Notes: generated from the sequence alone by a model not told the origin. A stretch of 64,000 bases of DNA from Wolfiporia cocos (GCA_029448655.1 JACCLO010000001.1:2170001-2234000), one strand, 5' to 3'; shown: positions 24,523 through 37,560, counted from the stretch's first letter. Translations and numbers: made by a program.

Positions 24523-27095
24523 TCAGGCGTGGAGCGCATCTCCAGGAAGAAACATCGCCTCGTACGGAAGGCCCTGCTCGTACAACTCGCGTACATGCGC
24601 GGCCATAGGATCGACCAGCTGGCGGAGGGCAGACATGACCGCACTTGCTGTCATCTGCAGGCTCCATGCGCTGACGACCATTACGCGCCGGTTGAAGTTC
24701 GCTTGGGTGACGTGGTATGCCATCGCTTCATACACCTATAGATCTCATCAGCAGTGGTCCGAGGAAATATGTCTTAACAGCGAGCCTTGACCGCCACATC
24801 GTCCATGAGACCAGCTAGTACCAATGATCAGTCAGAGACCATATAAGCGTCAGTTTTGACACCCACTCTCCCATAACTAGTAATGAATGAATGGGTTTAG
24901 CTTAGGCACACCCATTTCATAATAATCACTTACCGTCCACGAGCCCTCAAAATCGTTCAGCGCCTTCACGACCCGGCACCGGATTGGCACCAGCGTTCGG
25001 TTTGCGCTAATCGATCAATGCATCTCAATAACTATCTTACAAAGAAGCAAGGAAACGCACTTCATGAACGCAACAATCGGCCTGACAAGCGCGTTGTTCA
25101 CATAACTCAGATCATTCGTGAAGATCGGTACAGCTGCCTTCAGATCCCTGAACCGGAGATCAATATCGATCACCACTTTTGGCATATCCTCCTCTCCCTC
25201 GACGTGTGGCATATTGTCCGACGGCGCACTGAGAGGTGGCTTCGCGAGCGCGCGCTGGCCGGGGATGCGCTCAACCGATACCGCAGACGATGCAGCAGTG
25301 GAGATAGCGTCCGCAAGCTCGCCAAGCAGCGCATTGAAGGCGAGATCGCTCTGCAGGTCGCGCGGGAACTTGATGTCGAGCACGGCGTCGACTTTCCCTG
25401 AGGTAATCCAACTGAAAGGACCATCTTGCGACGTCATGCTTTGCATGTGGTCTACGTTGAGGCCATCCATGCGAAAGCGCGACTACGTTATCGTCAATTT
25501 GTGAGCAACTGACGCAGTCGATATTGTGGTTCGTTTCTCACCATCCGCGCCCACTGGCCATCCTTCAGGTCCTGGTCGGTCGTCCGCCCGATGCTCTGCG
25601 GGCGATGGAGGCTAAAGAGACAGTTGTCGTACTGCCCGACAACATTCTCAGCGCAGAGGAAGTCATAGAAGAGCCACTGCTTGCGGAACATGCGGATATC
25701 CGCGCGGAAGATGGACGCGGTGTACGGACGAAAGCCACCCGGCTGGTACACAGTGACTAGCACATCCTCGAGCTGGAGCGACTCGAGCTCGAAGTCGCCC
25801 GGCTGTGAGGGGTGCCGGAAGGACGCGGGGTCAAGCGGGTTGTCTGGGTCCCAGGTCACGTTGCGGCGATCTGATAGAATATATGATTGAGCAGTTATAG
25901 CAGGGCCAAGGGGATAGCATATGTACCTAGAACTCCCCGTACGCCCTTGACGACAGCATCAACGACGAGTCCGCGCCCGTCGAACCATCGCGCGAGAGAC
26001 AGCGTAACGTCAATCGAATCCACAGTTAGATCGAACATCGAATAGTTTAGGTCCTCGGCTGAGTAGTCGTGTGCGTCCGGCATATGGTCGTCTTCCTCAC
26101 CCGTACCATGGTACGAGGGGTGGTTGCTCACATCATAGCCGGCCGCGGCCTTATGCCCTGCATTCACCATCGCGTGCTTGCGTCGACGGGCGATGTCGGC
26201 ACCGTGCGGTCCGCGAATGATATATACGTTCTTGAATGATATGCGGGAATCCTTCCATTTGGGGACGATGGCAGACTCGAAAATTATCGTAATGCCCGTC
26301 TCTGCGGTGAGGTAGTCGCTGATTGCACCGGCGACATACTCTATCGCATGATTCATATGTGAGCAGAGGTAACAAGGTAGGGACGCACCTTGTAAGCGCA
26401 GATTGTTTATCGTCGCAAACACAACAGAGAAGAAGGTAGTGCTGAGAACATACATGATTCATCGGTGATACGGAGGGGATAATGACCAACTGCTCTCACG
26501 TTCCGACAAACAGCCAGAGAGTCTGACTCATGAAGAACCAGGTTATGAACGCAGATATGTCGTCCGCATCGTACTTGCGGAACGAGCGTATCGTGAGCCA
26601 CTTGAAGCGTACCCTCGCACGCTGCCAGAATCCGTTGGCGGCGTTAAGGAAGTCGTCGCGCGTTGGACGGTGTAGATGCGGCAGGTTCAGCGCAAGCCTA
26701 CGAAAGAAGCGAGGATAGTTCTCATAGGATACAGGAGCATCGGCAGTGTTGTCGTTCGAGGACGCAGATTCCTTGCCCGGAGGCGTCGTGTGAGGCTCGA
26801 TCAAGTCCTTGCGTAGCGGTGTGGAGGAAGCGTTCTGCTCTGGCTCGGCCTGACGATAAGTAGTACAGGAGAACTGCCGTACAGAGAGGCTCGTTTTTGT
26901 GGCGCCAGTACGATAGCTGACAAGCGAAAAGGTTATATATGCGCATCGTACAGCTGGAGGCGGCGGCCCTGAGCCACGCTCAAATGCAAAACTTCGCCTG
27001 TTGAAAAATGTGCGGATGATGTTGTACCGGTCAACAGAGTGTGCCCGGCTAGTATGCCGCAGCATGGAGGATGTCCATGCCCGTGCAAGCGACAT
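24523..27095 (-). CDS. mdm31: Mitochondrial inner-membrane protein Mdm31/Mdm32 family
   Basis: Nine exons (minus): 26500-27095, 26389-26441, 25927-26340, 25542-25870, 25061-25482, 24934-25006, 24867-24876 (10 nt), 24786-24814 and 24523-24735, giving 712 residues. The N-terminus is Arg/Ser-rich and acid-poor, as in a mitochondrial presequence. A membrane segment follows at DISAFITWFFMSQTLWLFVG and TTTFFSVVFATINNLRLQ. The family core is then continuous: ITIIFESAIVPKWKDSRISF, GLVVDAVVKGVRGVLDRRNV, DFLCAENVVGQYDNCLFSLH, IDIDLRFRDLKAAVPIF and ending VYEAMAYHVTQANFNRR. Mdm31 and Mdm32 span the inner membrane and are needed for mitochondrial shape, nucleoid inheritance and lipid homeostasis. The 10-nt exon gives WTLWETGLMDD across three exons. 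The last donor is GC after AAG, or a GT six bases earlier. Confidence 0.87.
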
Positions 27096-28968
27096 CCAGT
27101 AAGTCGCCTCTAAGTATTGGCTGCGAAGGCAGTCGGCAAACGAGGAGAAAGATTAGATGGCCGTGTGAGCGGTTTCAGGGCGAAGACACCATACTGAAGC
27201 GATCACGTGATACCTGCAGCACGCGTCGCGACGCGTCGGGCCGTGTGCTCGCGCGGTTGACCCGAACGGATCATGATGCATGATGTCTCTGTTATGCAGT
27301 GCAAAGGCTGTGATCTCATTGGTATCAGCGTAATAGTAGCCATCTCTTTACTCCTCCCGCTCAATATCTCGCGTGCTTCAACGTGCCAACTTCTAAAAAC
27401 ATACTCTATGATAGAGAGCAGGAAACATCAGTCGAGGCGGCCTGAACGGCACGCAATAGTATATATGTGTGTTACTTTGGGGTTGTCTCAGCTGCCAGGC
27501 TTCCATCCCTGTCGGAGCCGGGGGGTAAAGCCACATTACTCGAGCTTTGACACAGCCGGATCTCAGCAGGCAACAATGAGATACCTTTACTACAAGCAGT
27601 ATGTCACGAGCTGCCGCCGAAACAGGTGCTGTCAAAGTACATCCAAGTGGCGCCGCGCCGCCAGCCGGCGCATCAAAAGTATGATTATTAAGTTGCGCAA
27701 ACGATACGAAGGACCTGTTCTCTTTCTCATCCATTTTACTCGCTCTTGTTAACTGCTCTCAGCTATTAGCAAGTGGCTACGGCGCGTTTCTGAAGACGTA
27801 GGGACAGGCACACTACTCTTACAAGAGGCGAATAGTCTTTCTCCACTGCGGATCATCGTACCTTCACCGCACAGCACTCAGGCAAATACAGCACATGAAA
27901 TATTCGCGCCATGTGGGGTCTTGATGAGCCATTAGAGTAAATTACTGACACTGCTCACATAAGAGGCTCTTAATTCAATTGGCGAGCGAACATCTGCAAA
28001 CATCTGCGAACATCCTCACAACGTCTCATCAATTTCAGCCATTGACGTGCGCCTCACATGAGCCGCATTTCTTCTCCGAGCTCAATGAGCGCCAACTGTA
28101 AGGACTGATCCAGCTGATTCGGGACGTATAGCGGCCATGGCGACAATTTCTGAAGGCATCGGAGGAGAATGAAGACCGGTAAGAATGACTACTGCATAAG
28201 TTCTACACGTGTACAATACCCTTTTCTTCGAATTATCACACGGACCTGAAGGCGATGCGCGGGCTAGTAAAAATCAAATACTCTGGATTGGGGAGAGCCC
28301 TTGTCGCCTGAAGGTGGTATCGCAACACCAACCCAGATGTGCCTTGCATTTGACAGATCCATGAGCTTATGGAGTTATTTACGGGCCAACCTAAATTCGG
28401 GTGCATTTCTCAGAGATCGGGCGTCTGAGAATCGATTACGCGTACATGGTACTTGGCATCCACCTGTCTGCAAATTGATGGTGTGGCGTAGATGCTGAAA
28501 TACAACGTTTGAACACGTAATCAGTCTGAGTCTTGTAATTACCAAGTATCGCATGCTGGCCATGGTCCACGACAGCAACTTACGTTTCTCTCAGAAAGCG
28601 TGCATTGACTAAAAGCTCAATCATCGTTAATAATGCAGTATATCCATAAAACTCTCATTTGCCACTGTTCCCTCAGACACGTGAAGTGTTTGCCACAGGT
28701 TCCACGTGGCAGGCGCCATTTGCGTTAGTGGATGTTCATGCAGCTCCTGTCCTACTATCTGTTTCAGCAATGACAAAGCTTCTGACAGGACGCGTAATAC
28801 GTTCCCAAGCTACCGGGCATTTGTAACCTCGACCGAGGCATCAGGCTGGCCTAAGAAGCACTTAAATAGGACGCACTGACGGGGCAACCTCATCTACTCT
28901 GTTCTTCTCTCATATATCTTTGGGATTACACTCAATAACAGCTAGTCTTGGGCGCTCTGTAATCTACA
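27096..28968. other. Intergenic, no recognised gene
   Basis: 1.87 kb between divergent genes. Only short open frames are present and none shows a known domain. The last ~170 bp upstream of 28969 share the string CGGGCATTTGTAAC with the region upstream of the second reductase at about 32528, which supports a duplication that included promoter sequence. Confidence 0.5.
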
Positions 28969-30327
28969 ATGTCGTCTTCAAAGCCTTTAGTTTTGGTGAG
29001 TGGACTATGATGGTACATGTCATGCACTAGATGTAAACTAGATATGCAGGTGACAGGAGTGACAGGATTCCTGGGGTCTCACATTGTCAAACTACTCTTA
29101 GAACAGGGCTTCCGCGTACGAGGGTGAATATTCAAATGTCAATTACTGGAATTCAAGCTGATTGCCCCACTAGGACTGCTCGCTCTGGCAAGTTTCGTCA
29201 GCACTGGAGGCCTACGCACAATACAAGGATAACTATGAGGTCGTTCCATTTGATGACTTGGTCGGCGGAGACTACACTGCAGCTCTGCAAGGTATAATTG
29301 AGCAGACAATTCAGAGAACGCTGACCAAGTACTAAATGAGCAGGGGTGGGAGCTATCGTTCATCAGGCTGCCCCGCTTCCAGGAAGAGAAGCTAGTACCG
29401 AGGAAGCATTGAATGTACGTACTGATGAGCATGATGCACAGATGACCGGCGATTAACGTGATTTGCCCATTCAGGTCGCGATTGAGGGAAACCTGAACAT
29501 CCTACGTCAGGGAGACAAAGCAGGGATTACGAAGTTTGTGTTTGCAAGCAGCTGGGGCACCCTCGGTGCCGAAGGTAAAGGACAACCGACTCGTGTTCTG
29601 ACGGACCAAGGTATGCATGAATACTGAGTAAGATCGTTTACGACTGACGGCTAATGACAGATTGGAGCACAATAACGAGAGAAGAGGCCATTGCAGCTGG
29701 AAATGTTTGGGTCACCTATGCGGCCGAGAAGGTGCTATCTGAGCGCGCCATTTGGTATTACGTCGATCAGCACCCGCATATCGACGCCACAGCCGGTGTG
29801 TTGAGCGCAGCCATTGTGAATGCTATAAGTACTGATACTGAGGGCTCACCGTGACAGTCAATCCGCCGTTCCTGTACGGGCCATTCGCCCCCGGATATCG
29901 TACTCCAGAGCCGAACTTGAATGCGCTGGGATCCAACTCGTTCATATATGGTCTTCTTAGCCCGAGCGCAAAGCCATCGGAATGGTCTCGGGGCGTCGAT
30001 GTGCGCGATGTTGCGCAAGCTATGATCAACGCCCTCTCTGCTCCCTCCAACGTCGGAAGGAAGCGCATACTCCTGACGGCGGAGTGGTACAGCTGGAAGG
30101 ATGCTGTGGAGTACATCGCCGCGGAGAGGCCCGCGCTCAAGGACCGCCTGTCTGTCGCTGCGCGAGATGCAGAGTCCGTGGCGTTCACGCCATTTGATCC
30201 TACACGGGCCAAGGAGGTCCTGAAGGCGGAGTTCAGGCCGTGGAGAGTTACTTTATTGGATACGGTTGACGCGCTCATCGCTTGGGAAAGCGAATGGATG
30301 AGCAAGGGATTGAGTTTCAGCCTTTGA
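28969..30327 (+). pseudogene. NAD(P)-dependent SDR-e reductase, copy 1 (1-nt frameshift)
   Basis: Exons by comparison with copy 2: 28969-28995, 29050-29123, 29174-29291, 29344-29414, 29475-29610, 29661-29795 and 29858-30327. The frame shows an extended short-chain dehydrogenase: TGVTGFLGSHIVKLLL (Rossmann TGxxGxxG), catalytic Ser in FASSWGTLG and the YxxxK motif in YAAEKVLSERA. It belongs with dihydroflavonol/cinnamoyl-CoA/aldehyde (Gre2-like) reductases; the substrate is unknown. Exon 3 is 118 nt against 119 nt in copy 2: it reads GGCAAGTTTC where copy 2 reads GGCAAAGTCTC, so one A is missing and the frame breaks right after the TARSGK cofactor loop. All other exons match copy 2 in phase. 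It may be a recent pseudogene or a sequencing error in an A-run. Confidence 0.75.
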
Positions 30328-32651
30328 TTTCACCTTCAGACCATTTTCTGTTGGCTAAATGAATGCGAATTCGTGCATGAAAGTTCAGTACACAATGTTG
30401 AAGCCAGAGGACAAACAATGTAGCGGGCACACATGGTGGTGTGGCATCCCCACGCCACATTTCGTTCCACCTATTGTGACATGCGAAGATTGAAGCTTTG
30501 AAGAGTTGTTGAAATAATGACGATTGATAAACTGATAACCTTCAGGACCCCGTTCGGTGGTGAGCAAGCCTCAAGCTCAACTTACCGCCGTGGGCGCTGT
30601 TTTCACAGAACGCAAGTGCCCCTTACACTAGACTAGTGACGGGGTGCTGTCTGACATGCTCTCACGGTCTCTGTTACACTGCAATTGATCAATAGTGAGG
30701 CAGCGCTCCAATGCGTGCTCGCTTCTCAATTCACGCGTTCATGGCCGCGTACATTCAGAGCGCATCGATGCCAGGCGGTCGCCGATCAGTGAACCCAAGG
30801 CAAAGCCACCAGACATTCAGGTGCATGGCAGCAATCGAAATCTCAAGCCCTGAAATATTGATTCCGGGACTTTATCATTCCAGACGTTTGGGAGCGAGCC
30901 GGTGAGAGCCTGTCAGATATGTACAATCTTGAATACAAATCTGACTAGCCGGAACGCTCGTTGGCAACGAGAAAGCATCCGGATATGCATTACCAATATC
31001 ACTCTCATATGACAAGATCAAATCCCGGATAAGCTTCTATGGGGATTTTCGGGGGCCCAACGTGTACTAACGCTGGCCCAACAATGCAATCGCAACAGCA
31101 ATGCAATTCTGCATATAGCTCCACTCTCTCCAATTCAAAAAATATGTACAGTCTAACTATCTTGCGATCCGCGCACACCTGTCAAGTCAGATTTTGTATG
31201 ACTTCGATAGAGGAAGAGAAACAAGTTGAACAATAAAATGCCCATCAGAGCTATTGATGGGCTCCGGCTCAGTTTTTTCTTTGATGAATTCCTTCCAAGA
31301 CTGTAACGAACATTCTTACTATCAATCAGACTAAGCATCTGATTTTCCGAGAGGATATTTGCATTGTGTCAACATACATAGGCAGATTGGTATCAGAGCG
31401 TGACATCAGCCACAAATCTCAGTCGGTAAAGTTGAACTCAGCTTCCCGTTGATGATGCGTGGTGATGCCTGCCGGCTGCAGCGCACCGATAGCGTAATGC
31501 CGTCTGATGTCATGCGTTCGGATGTCATGCGTTCGGCAGTTCGGCGATCGTGACTGATGGGTGACTGATGGGTGACTGATGCTCGGACTCAAGTTGCATT
31601 GCTGTTGCGATACTTCATGGGCTTCAGTAACATGCCTACTGTACTTTCAGATGCCTGTAAAAATTGCACCTAAACTAGAGATGTATGGCCATCATCTAGA
31701 ACAAACTCCAAGAGATTTTATACTGGACTTATCGAGATAGAGGCAAAACTTGGTGGGACAGCAGAAAAGTTGCATTATTGGGCCAACGATCGTACGTCGC
31801 ATGAGGCATTTCTCAAGTCTCAGATGATTAGGGTTTGCAATTTATGCTATTGAGATTGCCTTCTGAGTGTGCACTGCCGCATATCACGCCAGAGCTAGCC
31901 ACCTTGTGCACATTCGGGCATTTGTACTGCTGCCAGAAGTCGCTGAACATTTGCTACCAGATATAAAATGCGTTAGCAATCGTGGTGCCTATTAATAGTC
32001 CAAGCTCAGGGGTCACGGGAGCGAAGCCTCCAGACGTTCGGGTGCGCGGAGCATGCTGCGAACAATCGTTCCAGAATCCAGAGAGACTGACTCCGAGACA
32101 AGAAAGGCCAACTGCGGGCTTCAAGCAGTAGAATCCTGCAGCAATCAATCTCGGCTTCTTTTGATGCGGATTGAAACGAAATGAAATGAACAGCGGGATG
32201 ACATGTCATGACATGTGACACCCCAGGGCGTCAACGAGGCGAATCGCGATCGCCTCTCATCAAAAGCAAGCTTCAGGATGAACAGCTGTCAAACGGTCGG
32301 CCCACTGCACCCGTGCGTCTGCACCCATGCGTCTGCACGCACAGATTTCCGATGATATAAGTTATTGTAATGCCTGTCCAGTTCCAAGACCAGCCGCTCT
32401 ATATGTTCCACGTTCCTGTTGTGGGCTAAGTCAGGTGATGTTCCCAATGTGGGAACAACAACAACACTAGTTCGGAGAATTAACCTATAGCAATGACAAA
32501 TTGACCGCGTAATATATCTCGCAGCCCTCGGGCATTTGTAACATGCAGCGAATATATAAGACACACTACGAACCCCCTCTATCCATTCCCAAGGATAACG
32601 TCCAGCACTGTTGACCTCAGCTAGCTTCGAACCGTATCTTGCAAGCCGCCC
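30328..32651. other. Intergenic between tandem reductases
   Basis: 2.3 kb of AT-richer sequence with no supported gene. It contains short tandem repeats at 31506-31582 and a palindromic ATGACATGTCAT-type stretch near 32200. I see no RNA gene. Confidence 0.5.
31506..31582. repeat. Two short tandem repeats
   Basis: A 15-bp unit GATGTCATGCGTTCG occurs twice (31506-31535). An 11-bp unit TGACTGATGGG occurs about three times (31551-31582). Confidence 0.85.
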
Positions 32652-34020
32652 ATGTCTAACTCTAAGCCTTTAGTTCTGGTGCGCGATCTATGATAGTGCC
32701 CGCAGTGATCGGCTTATATAGACAAATTGAAAACGCAGGTGACAGGGGTGACAGGATTCCTGGGCTCCCATATCGTCAAATTACTCTTAGAACAGGGATT
32801 TCGCGTACGAGGGTGAGTGCCCGGACGCCAATCCCTATTCGCAGGCTGAATTTTCGATCAGCACTGCTCGCTCCGGCAAAGTCTCGTCAGCACGCGAAGC
32901 CTACCCACAATATAAGGAGAGCTATGAGGTCGTTCCAGTTGACGACCTGGCGAACGGGGACTATACCGCAGCTCTGCAGGGTATGGTCGAGTCAACTATC
33001 TAGGATACGTTGACCGAGTCCTTGACTCCGTAGGGGTTGGAGCAATCATTCACCAGGCTGCTCCGCTTCCGGGCAGAGAAGCTAGCACTGAGGATGCCTT
33101 GAATGCACGTACTAGCGAGCGCGAAGCATAGATGATTGACTGACGTGGTCTGTTTACTCAGGTATCGGTTGAAGGAAACCTCAACATCCTGCGGCAGGGA
33201 GACAAGGCGGGGATTACCAAGTTTGTATTCGCAAGCAGTTGGAACACCCTCGCTGCCGATAGGGGAGTCCGGCCGACCCGTGTCTTGACGGACCAAGGTA
33301 TGTAAGAAGACCAACTTAGATCGATCACGACTGATGGCGAATGACAGATTGGGGCACAATAACGAGAGAAGAGGCTATTGCAGCCGGGAATCCTGGGCTG
33401 ACCTACCAAGCTGAGAAGCTACTGTCCGAGCGCGCCGTTTGGGATTATGTCGATCAGCACCCGTATATCGATGCCACAACCGGTATGTTCAGCATAGCCA
33501 CTGTGAGAGCCACCGATAACGAACGTATGCCATAACAGTCAATCCGCCGTTCCTGTACGGACCGTTTGCCCCAGGCTATCGCATTCCAGAGCCGAGGCTG
33601 GGTGCGCTGGGATCCAACGCATTCATGTATCTCCTCCTCATCTCGAGCGCGAAGCCCTTGGAATGGTGCTCCTTGGGTGTCGATGTCCGCGATGTCGCGC
33701 AAGCCATGATCAACGCGCTCTCCGCGCCCTCCAACGTCGGCAGGAAGCGCATGATCTTGACGGCTGAGTGGTTCAGCTGGAAGGATGCTGTTGAGTACAT
33801 CGCTGCGGAGAGACCCGCGCTGAAGGACCGCCTGTCTGTCGCTGCGCGAGATGCAGAGCCTGTCGAGTCCACGCCCTTTGATCCGTCACGGGCCAAGGAA
33901 GTTCTGAAGGTGGAGTTCAGACCGTGGCAGGCTACCGTCCTGGATACGGTGGACGCACTCGTCGCCTGGGAGAATGACTGGAAGAGTAAGGGATTGAAGT
34001 TCGATCCTACCTTTCGATGA
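32652..34020 (+). CDS. NAD(P)-dependent SDR-e reductase, copy 2 (intact)
   Basis: Exons 32652-32678, 32739-32812, 32862-32980, 33034-33104, 33162-33297, 33348-33482 and 33539-34020 encode 347 residues. It is the tandem paralogue of the gene at 28969, with the same seven-exon structure and intron phases. It has TGVTGFLGSHIVKLLL, an intact TARSGKVSSA loop, FASSWNTLA with the catalytic Ser, and YQAEKLLSERA as the YxxxK motif. Family members reduce aldehydes, ketones or flavonoid-like carbonyls with NADPH; in wood-rot fungi this group is often called cinnamoyl-CoA-reductase-like, but the substrate is not shown. Intron 4 has a GC donor (33105) where copy 1 has GT. The C-terminus differs from copy 1 (KGLKFDPTFR versus KGLSFSL). 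Confidence 0.85.
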
Positions 34021-35717
34021 TAGTCGTATACGTAGAAATATTGAGGCGCGCTATCAATGGTAGCATTTACAGCGCAAGACGGGACCGCCCAGGAAACTAC
34101 AAACCTGTACATACCGATATCAGTGACTACATCAATCGCCGAAGTCATACGAAGAAGCTGTATGAGACCAATGACAAATACGGCTCTGTCATTGTAAACA
34201 GCAAGAATCTTAACTAATGTGCAAAGTCCTGCCCTGCCCAATAACGAGGCCACGGCTCAGCTTTTGAAGAGCTCTGGCTCAGCAAAATGTCAAGCCGGGC
34301 CCTATATGACGGCTCGGGCTCAGGCTGCGGCTCAGTGCTTATGGGTTATAAGGGGGGGACCTTGGATTTACAACTGTACTTACTGTTAGAACGGTGCCCC
34401 CAGCCATGATCGGCTCGGTCAGGTCCAGCTCACGGCTTTAGGCCGGGCTTTGCACATGAGTATCCAGGTTCGGATATGCCACTCGATCAGCCCAAGAGGG
34501 CAGGAGATAAAGAGATACAGATCCAGCGAAGATGACACGCACATGCGCCTCGTCTCTGAACACGATCGGGAGAAGCCTCGAAAATGAAAGGAGTGAGGAA
34601 TGTGGTAACTGCACACGGTGGCGATGGATTCTTGCTAAAACACCGTGAATGGAACCGACGGGTGGAGGACCCACGGATTCGATAGGACTGTGCTTCCACT
34701 CACTACATATGTTGCGTGCCATGTGGGCTGACAGATTCAGCAGTTGTGCTGCGTAGGCTGGACAGACCAGAAGCGGGACTCATTTAGGCTGAGTAAGCAT
34801 ATGTGCAACCGCGTGCCACCCCAGTTATGTAATCTCCTTACTTTCCTTACTCGTGTTATCCACTACCTTTACGCATTATGCTGAGTACTTAGGTCCCCTT
34901 GATTGGTACTATTGTTTCACTCTTTGTCAGCTTGAAGGTAGCTAACGGTTACAGGCTCTCGTCACTCAAGAGCCCTAGAAGTTTTGTTCTACTCTACAGT
35001 ATATAAGAAGGCCCAAAAATCCTGTACTAGACAAGCATTACTGGAATAACAGCCTTATAACCTGTGACCTCTGCATGACAAACTCCCTACTTTGTGCTGT
35101 CACCAGTCACTCTTGTGCCTGTGAACATCACATATTTTTCACAGCTAGGCTTTCTTCTAGTCTTCACCTCTTGGCAGCTACCGGCATCTGGGACTTCTCA
35201 AGTGTCACAAATCTTTATTTCCTTGTATTTTACATCTGCGTGCCTCCACGATTGATACTTGTATATTAGATAAGGATAGTCGCTTGTTATCTCCTAGGTC
35301 AGGTGGTATGTTACAGTAGCACTAGCATCACTGTCATGGTAGTTACCTTAGCTGTGCACAGACTCGCGCTTTAGGGTAGACATATACTCTGCTGCATGTA
35401 CATACTTATAGCATAGGCTGAGGACTTACATCCTCAGTCTTGTTATTCTCAATGTTAGGGGTGCTCCCCCTTTCTTTACCTCTGTGTGCATGCCTGCATC
35501 GCTACTCTTTTCTTTAGACTTGCTAGTCTGGGCTTGACACTGTAATCAACTGCAAGACATGCCTTGTTGGTGGTGTATCAGGATTCCCCACTCCATGGGT
35601 GGCATATACATAGTCTGTGTCACCAGACGGTTGTGATGGTTGCAAGTGGGCCCACCACTGCCATGACCAGATGGTTGTGACAGTCATGGGTGGACCCACA
35701 ACCACTGTGGCCTGTTG
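34021..35717. other. Intergenic, possible old LTR remnant
   Basis: 1.7 kb with no supported gene. A stretch at about 34854-35051 begins TGTTATCC, contains TATATAAG at 34999 and ends GGAATAACA, like a short LTR. No target-site duplication flanks it, so I leave it unassigned. Confidence 0.35.
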
Positions 35718-35892
35718 CCACAACCACAACCTCCATGACCTTTGTGACCTTTATGACCTTTACAACATTCATGACCTTCACAACCTCCACAACCTCTGCA
35801 ACCTTCGTGACCTTTGCAACCTCCACGAGCTTCATGACCTCCATGACATCTGAAACCTTTGTGACCTTCATGGCTTCCACAACCTTTCACTG
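35718..35892. repeat. 9-bp minisatellite, block 1
   Basis: About 18 consecutive 9-mers of the form ACCTYYRYR (for example ACCTCCATG, ACCTTTGTG, ACCTCTGCA). All frames stay open because the period is three codons; the minus strand reads a V-M-E-V-type repeat. The same repeat flanks the copia fragments and both sides of element 2. Confidence 0.88.
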
Positions 35893-37218
35893 CAGCCTCT
35901 GCAACATCCACAGCTTCTTGACACATGCTACAACCTGAGACACACACCCAGGGGAAGGGGGCTTGCACAAAGGCACCTTCCTGGTCCAGGGCATCTAAGG
36001 CTGAAGAGGCCAAGACAAGTCTGGGGTTCACCCAAGACTGTTGGCCAATTATATAGACTCTACCTATTTGTACATGTTATGGTGCACAGCCTGTAGGGCA
36101 TTGGCACTGAGGTGCCCGGATCAGAGTGGGTTACCAATCTGTTGGGTGCGATTGGTGATTCTCGTCAATCGGGGGATTGCCGGTAATGGCAGTGCATAAA
36201 GTCCGTTGATTGGGGCTCTAGCGTGATCAGGGACTGGCTGGTAATGGCCCTGGATGATGTAGGATGATCGAGCATGATCGGCTGTGATCGGTGACATTGT
36301 AGGTACTGCCCATGGTCAGTGTTCCTTGTAGACTAGGGCACTGTGGAGTTTAAAGCCATCCATAGGCCATGAGTCATATTGTACAGAGTCTGTGCCAGTA
36401 ATGGCATATAGTCCATGGTCAATGATGCCTGTGTGGCCAGTAATGGTTTGTGGAGACAGGAGGCATTGGAGATGGTTGGCTGGGTGGACATTAGTCCTGG
36501 CCAGGAGTTGTGGTGTAGCCTTGGGTCTAGAGCAGGGCGTGATGGGTTCAGTGAGTGATGGGTTCTGGCAGCAAGTGGCAGTCTGGGTTAGGTGCACTGC
36601 CTGGCTCTCTGTGCTGCTTCATGCTCATATGGCTTCATGACTGGGCCTTGGACTGGGCAGATGGACTGGTGTTCTGGGACTGGGGTTCCAGGCATGGTTG
36701 GTGATGCTGGTGGCTAGTGCCCTGGATGGTTTGTATGTAGGGCTTGGATCTAGCTGAGGCATCAGGTTCCAGCTTCAGGGGTGCTTCTCAGAGGTGCTCT
36801 GGCACTGTCTGGTCTGGTTTTGGTGTGAGCTGGGTACTGTGTCTAGAGGCTTTGAAATTGGTGTGTGACACTTCTGTGGCTTCTGTGATCTCTGCAAATT
36901 TCTGCAACCCAGTTGTTGCTGCTGTGCCTGTTGCAACCTCAGTCATTCACTTTTACACTCCCTGTGACTTATACAATCTGCAACCATGACCCCCTCCTGG
37001 TCCTTATGACCTGTAACCACAACCTCCACAAGTTTCATAACTTCTGTGGCTTTTGCAGCCTCTGTGATTTCCTTGGCTCAATTGGCACTACCGTGCCTGC
37101 TGTGACCACAGTAATTTAAATTTTACTATATCTGCAACCTCTGCAACCTGTGATCACAACCCACCATCCCACCATGACTCCCATGACCTGAGACTGCGAC
37201 TTTTGCGACTTTCACAAC
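35893..37218. other. Copia/minisatellite zone, no recognised gene
   Basis: Sequence rich in short degenerate repeats (TGATCGG and GTAATGG strings at 36120-36480, decayed 9-mers at 36900-37218). Frames on either strand show no domain I can name. It is probably decayed repeat and retroelement sequence. Confidence 0.45.
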
Positions 37219-37560
37219 TTATGCAGCTTTCACAACCTTTTCAACCTCTGCAACCTCTGCAACCTTTGTCACCTCCATGTAGGACACCTCATTGTCAGGT
37301 AGTAGACCATAAAGAAATGTGGTTTTAATGTCAACTTGATGGATCTCCCAGTCATTTGCGGCGGCAACATGAAGAATAGCACAGAATGACTCCATCCGCA
37401 TGGTTGGTGAGGAGGTACGATTGTAATCTTGCCCGAAAATGGCCTCATACCCCTTGCAAATCCAGCATGCTTTAAAGCAGATGGGCTCACCACGTTCGTT
37501 TTGCTTCAGACGGAAGATGGGGTGACCCTTCAAGATGTGCTGTGGCATGACAACATACAC
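37219..37560 (-). pseudogene. Ty1/copia Pol fragment (N-terminal part of reverse transcriptase)
   Basis: The minus strand reads HPIFRLKQNERGEPICFKAC, then KGYEAIFGQDYNRTSSPTMR and DIKTTFLYGLLPDNEVSYME: the copia RT fingers region with the DxKTAFL-type motif (here DIKTTFL). Just after SYME the frame runs directly into the 9-bp minisatellite (VTKVAEVAEVEKVV). It lies downstream, on its own strand, of the C-terminal fragment, the reverse of the normal order. Dead fragment. Confidence 0.82.

Noticed and set aside
34854..35051. Short LTR-like segment with TGTTATCC/GGAATAACA ends and a TATA box
   Set aside because: No target-site duplication and no second copy in the window.
35617..35880. Open frames encoding short repeats
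   Set aside because: They arise from the 9-bp period of the minisatellite; no independent evidence of a gene.
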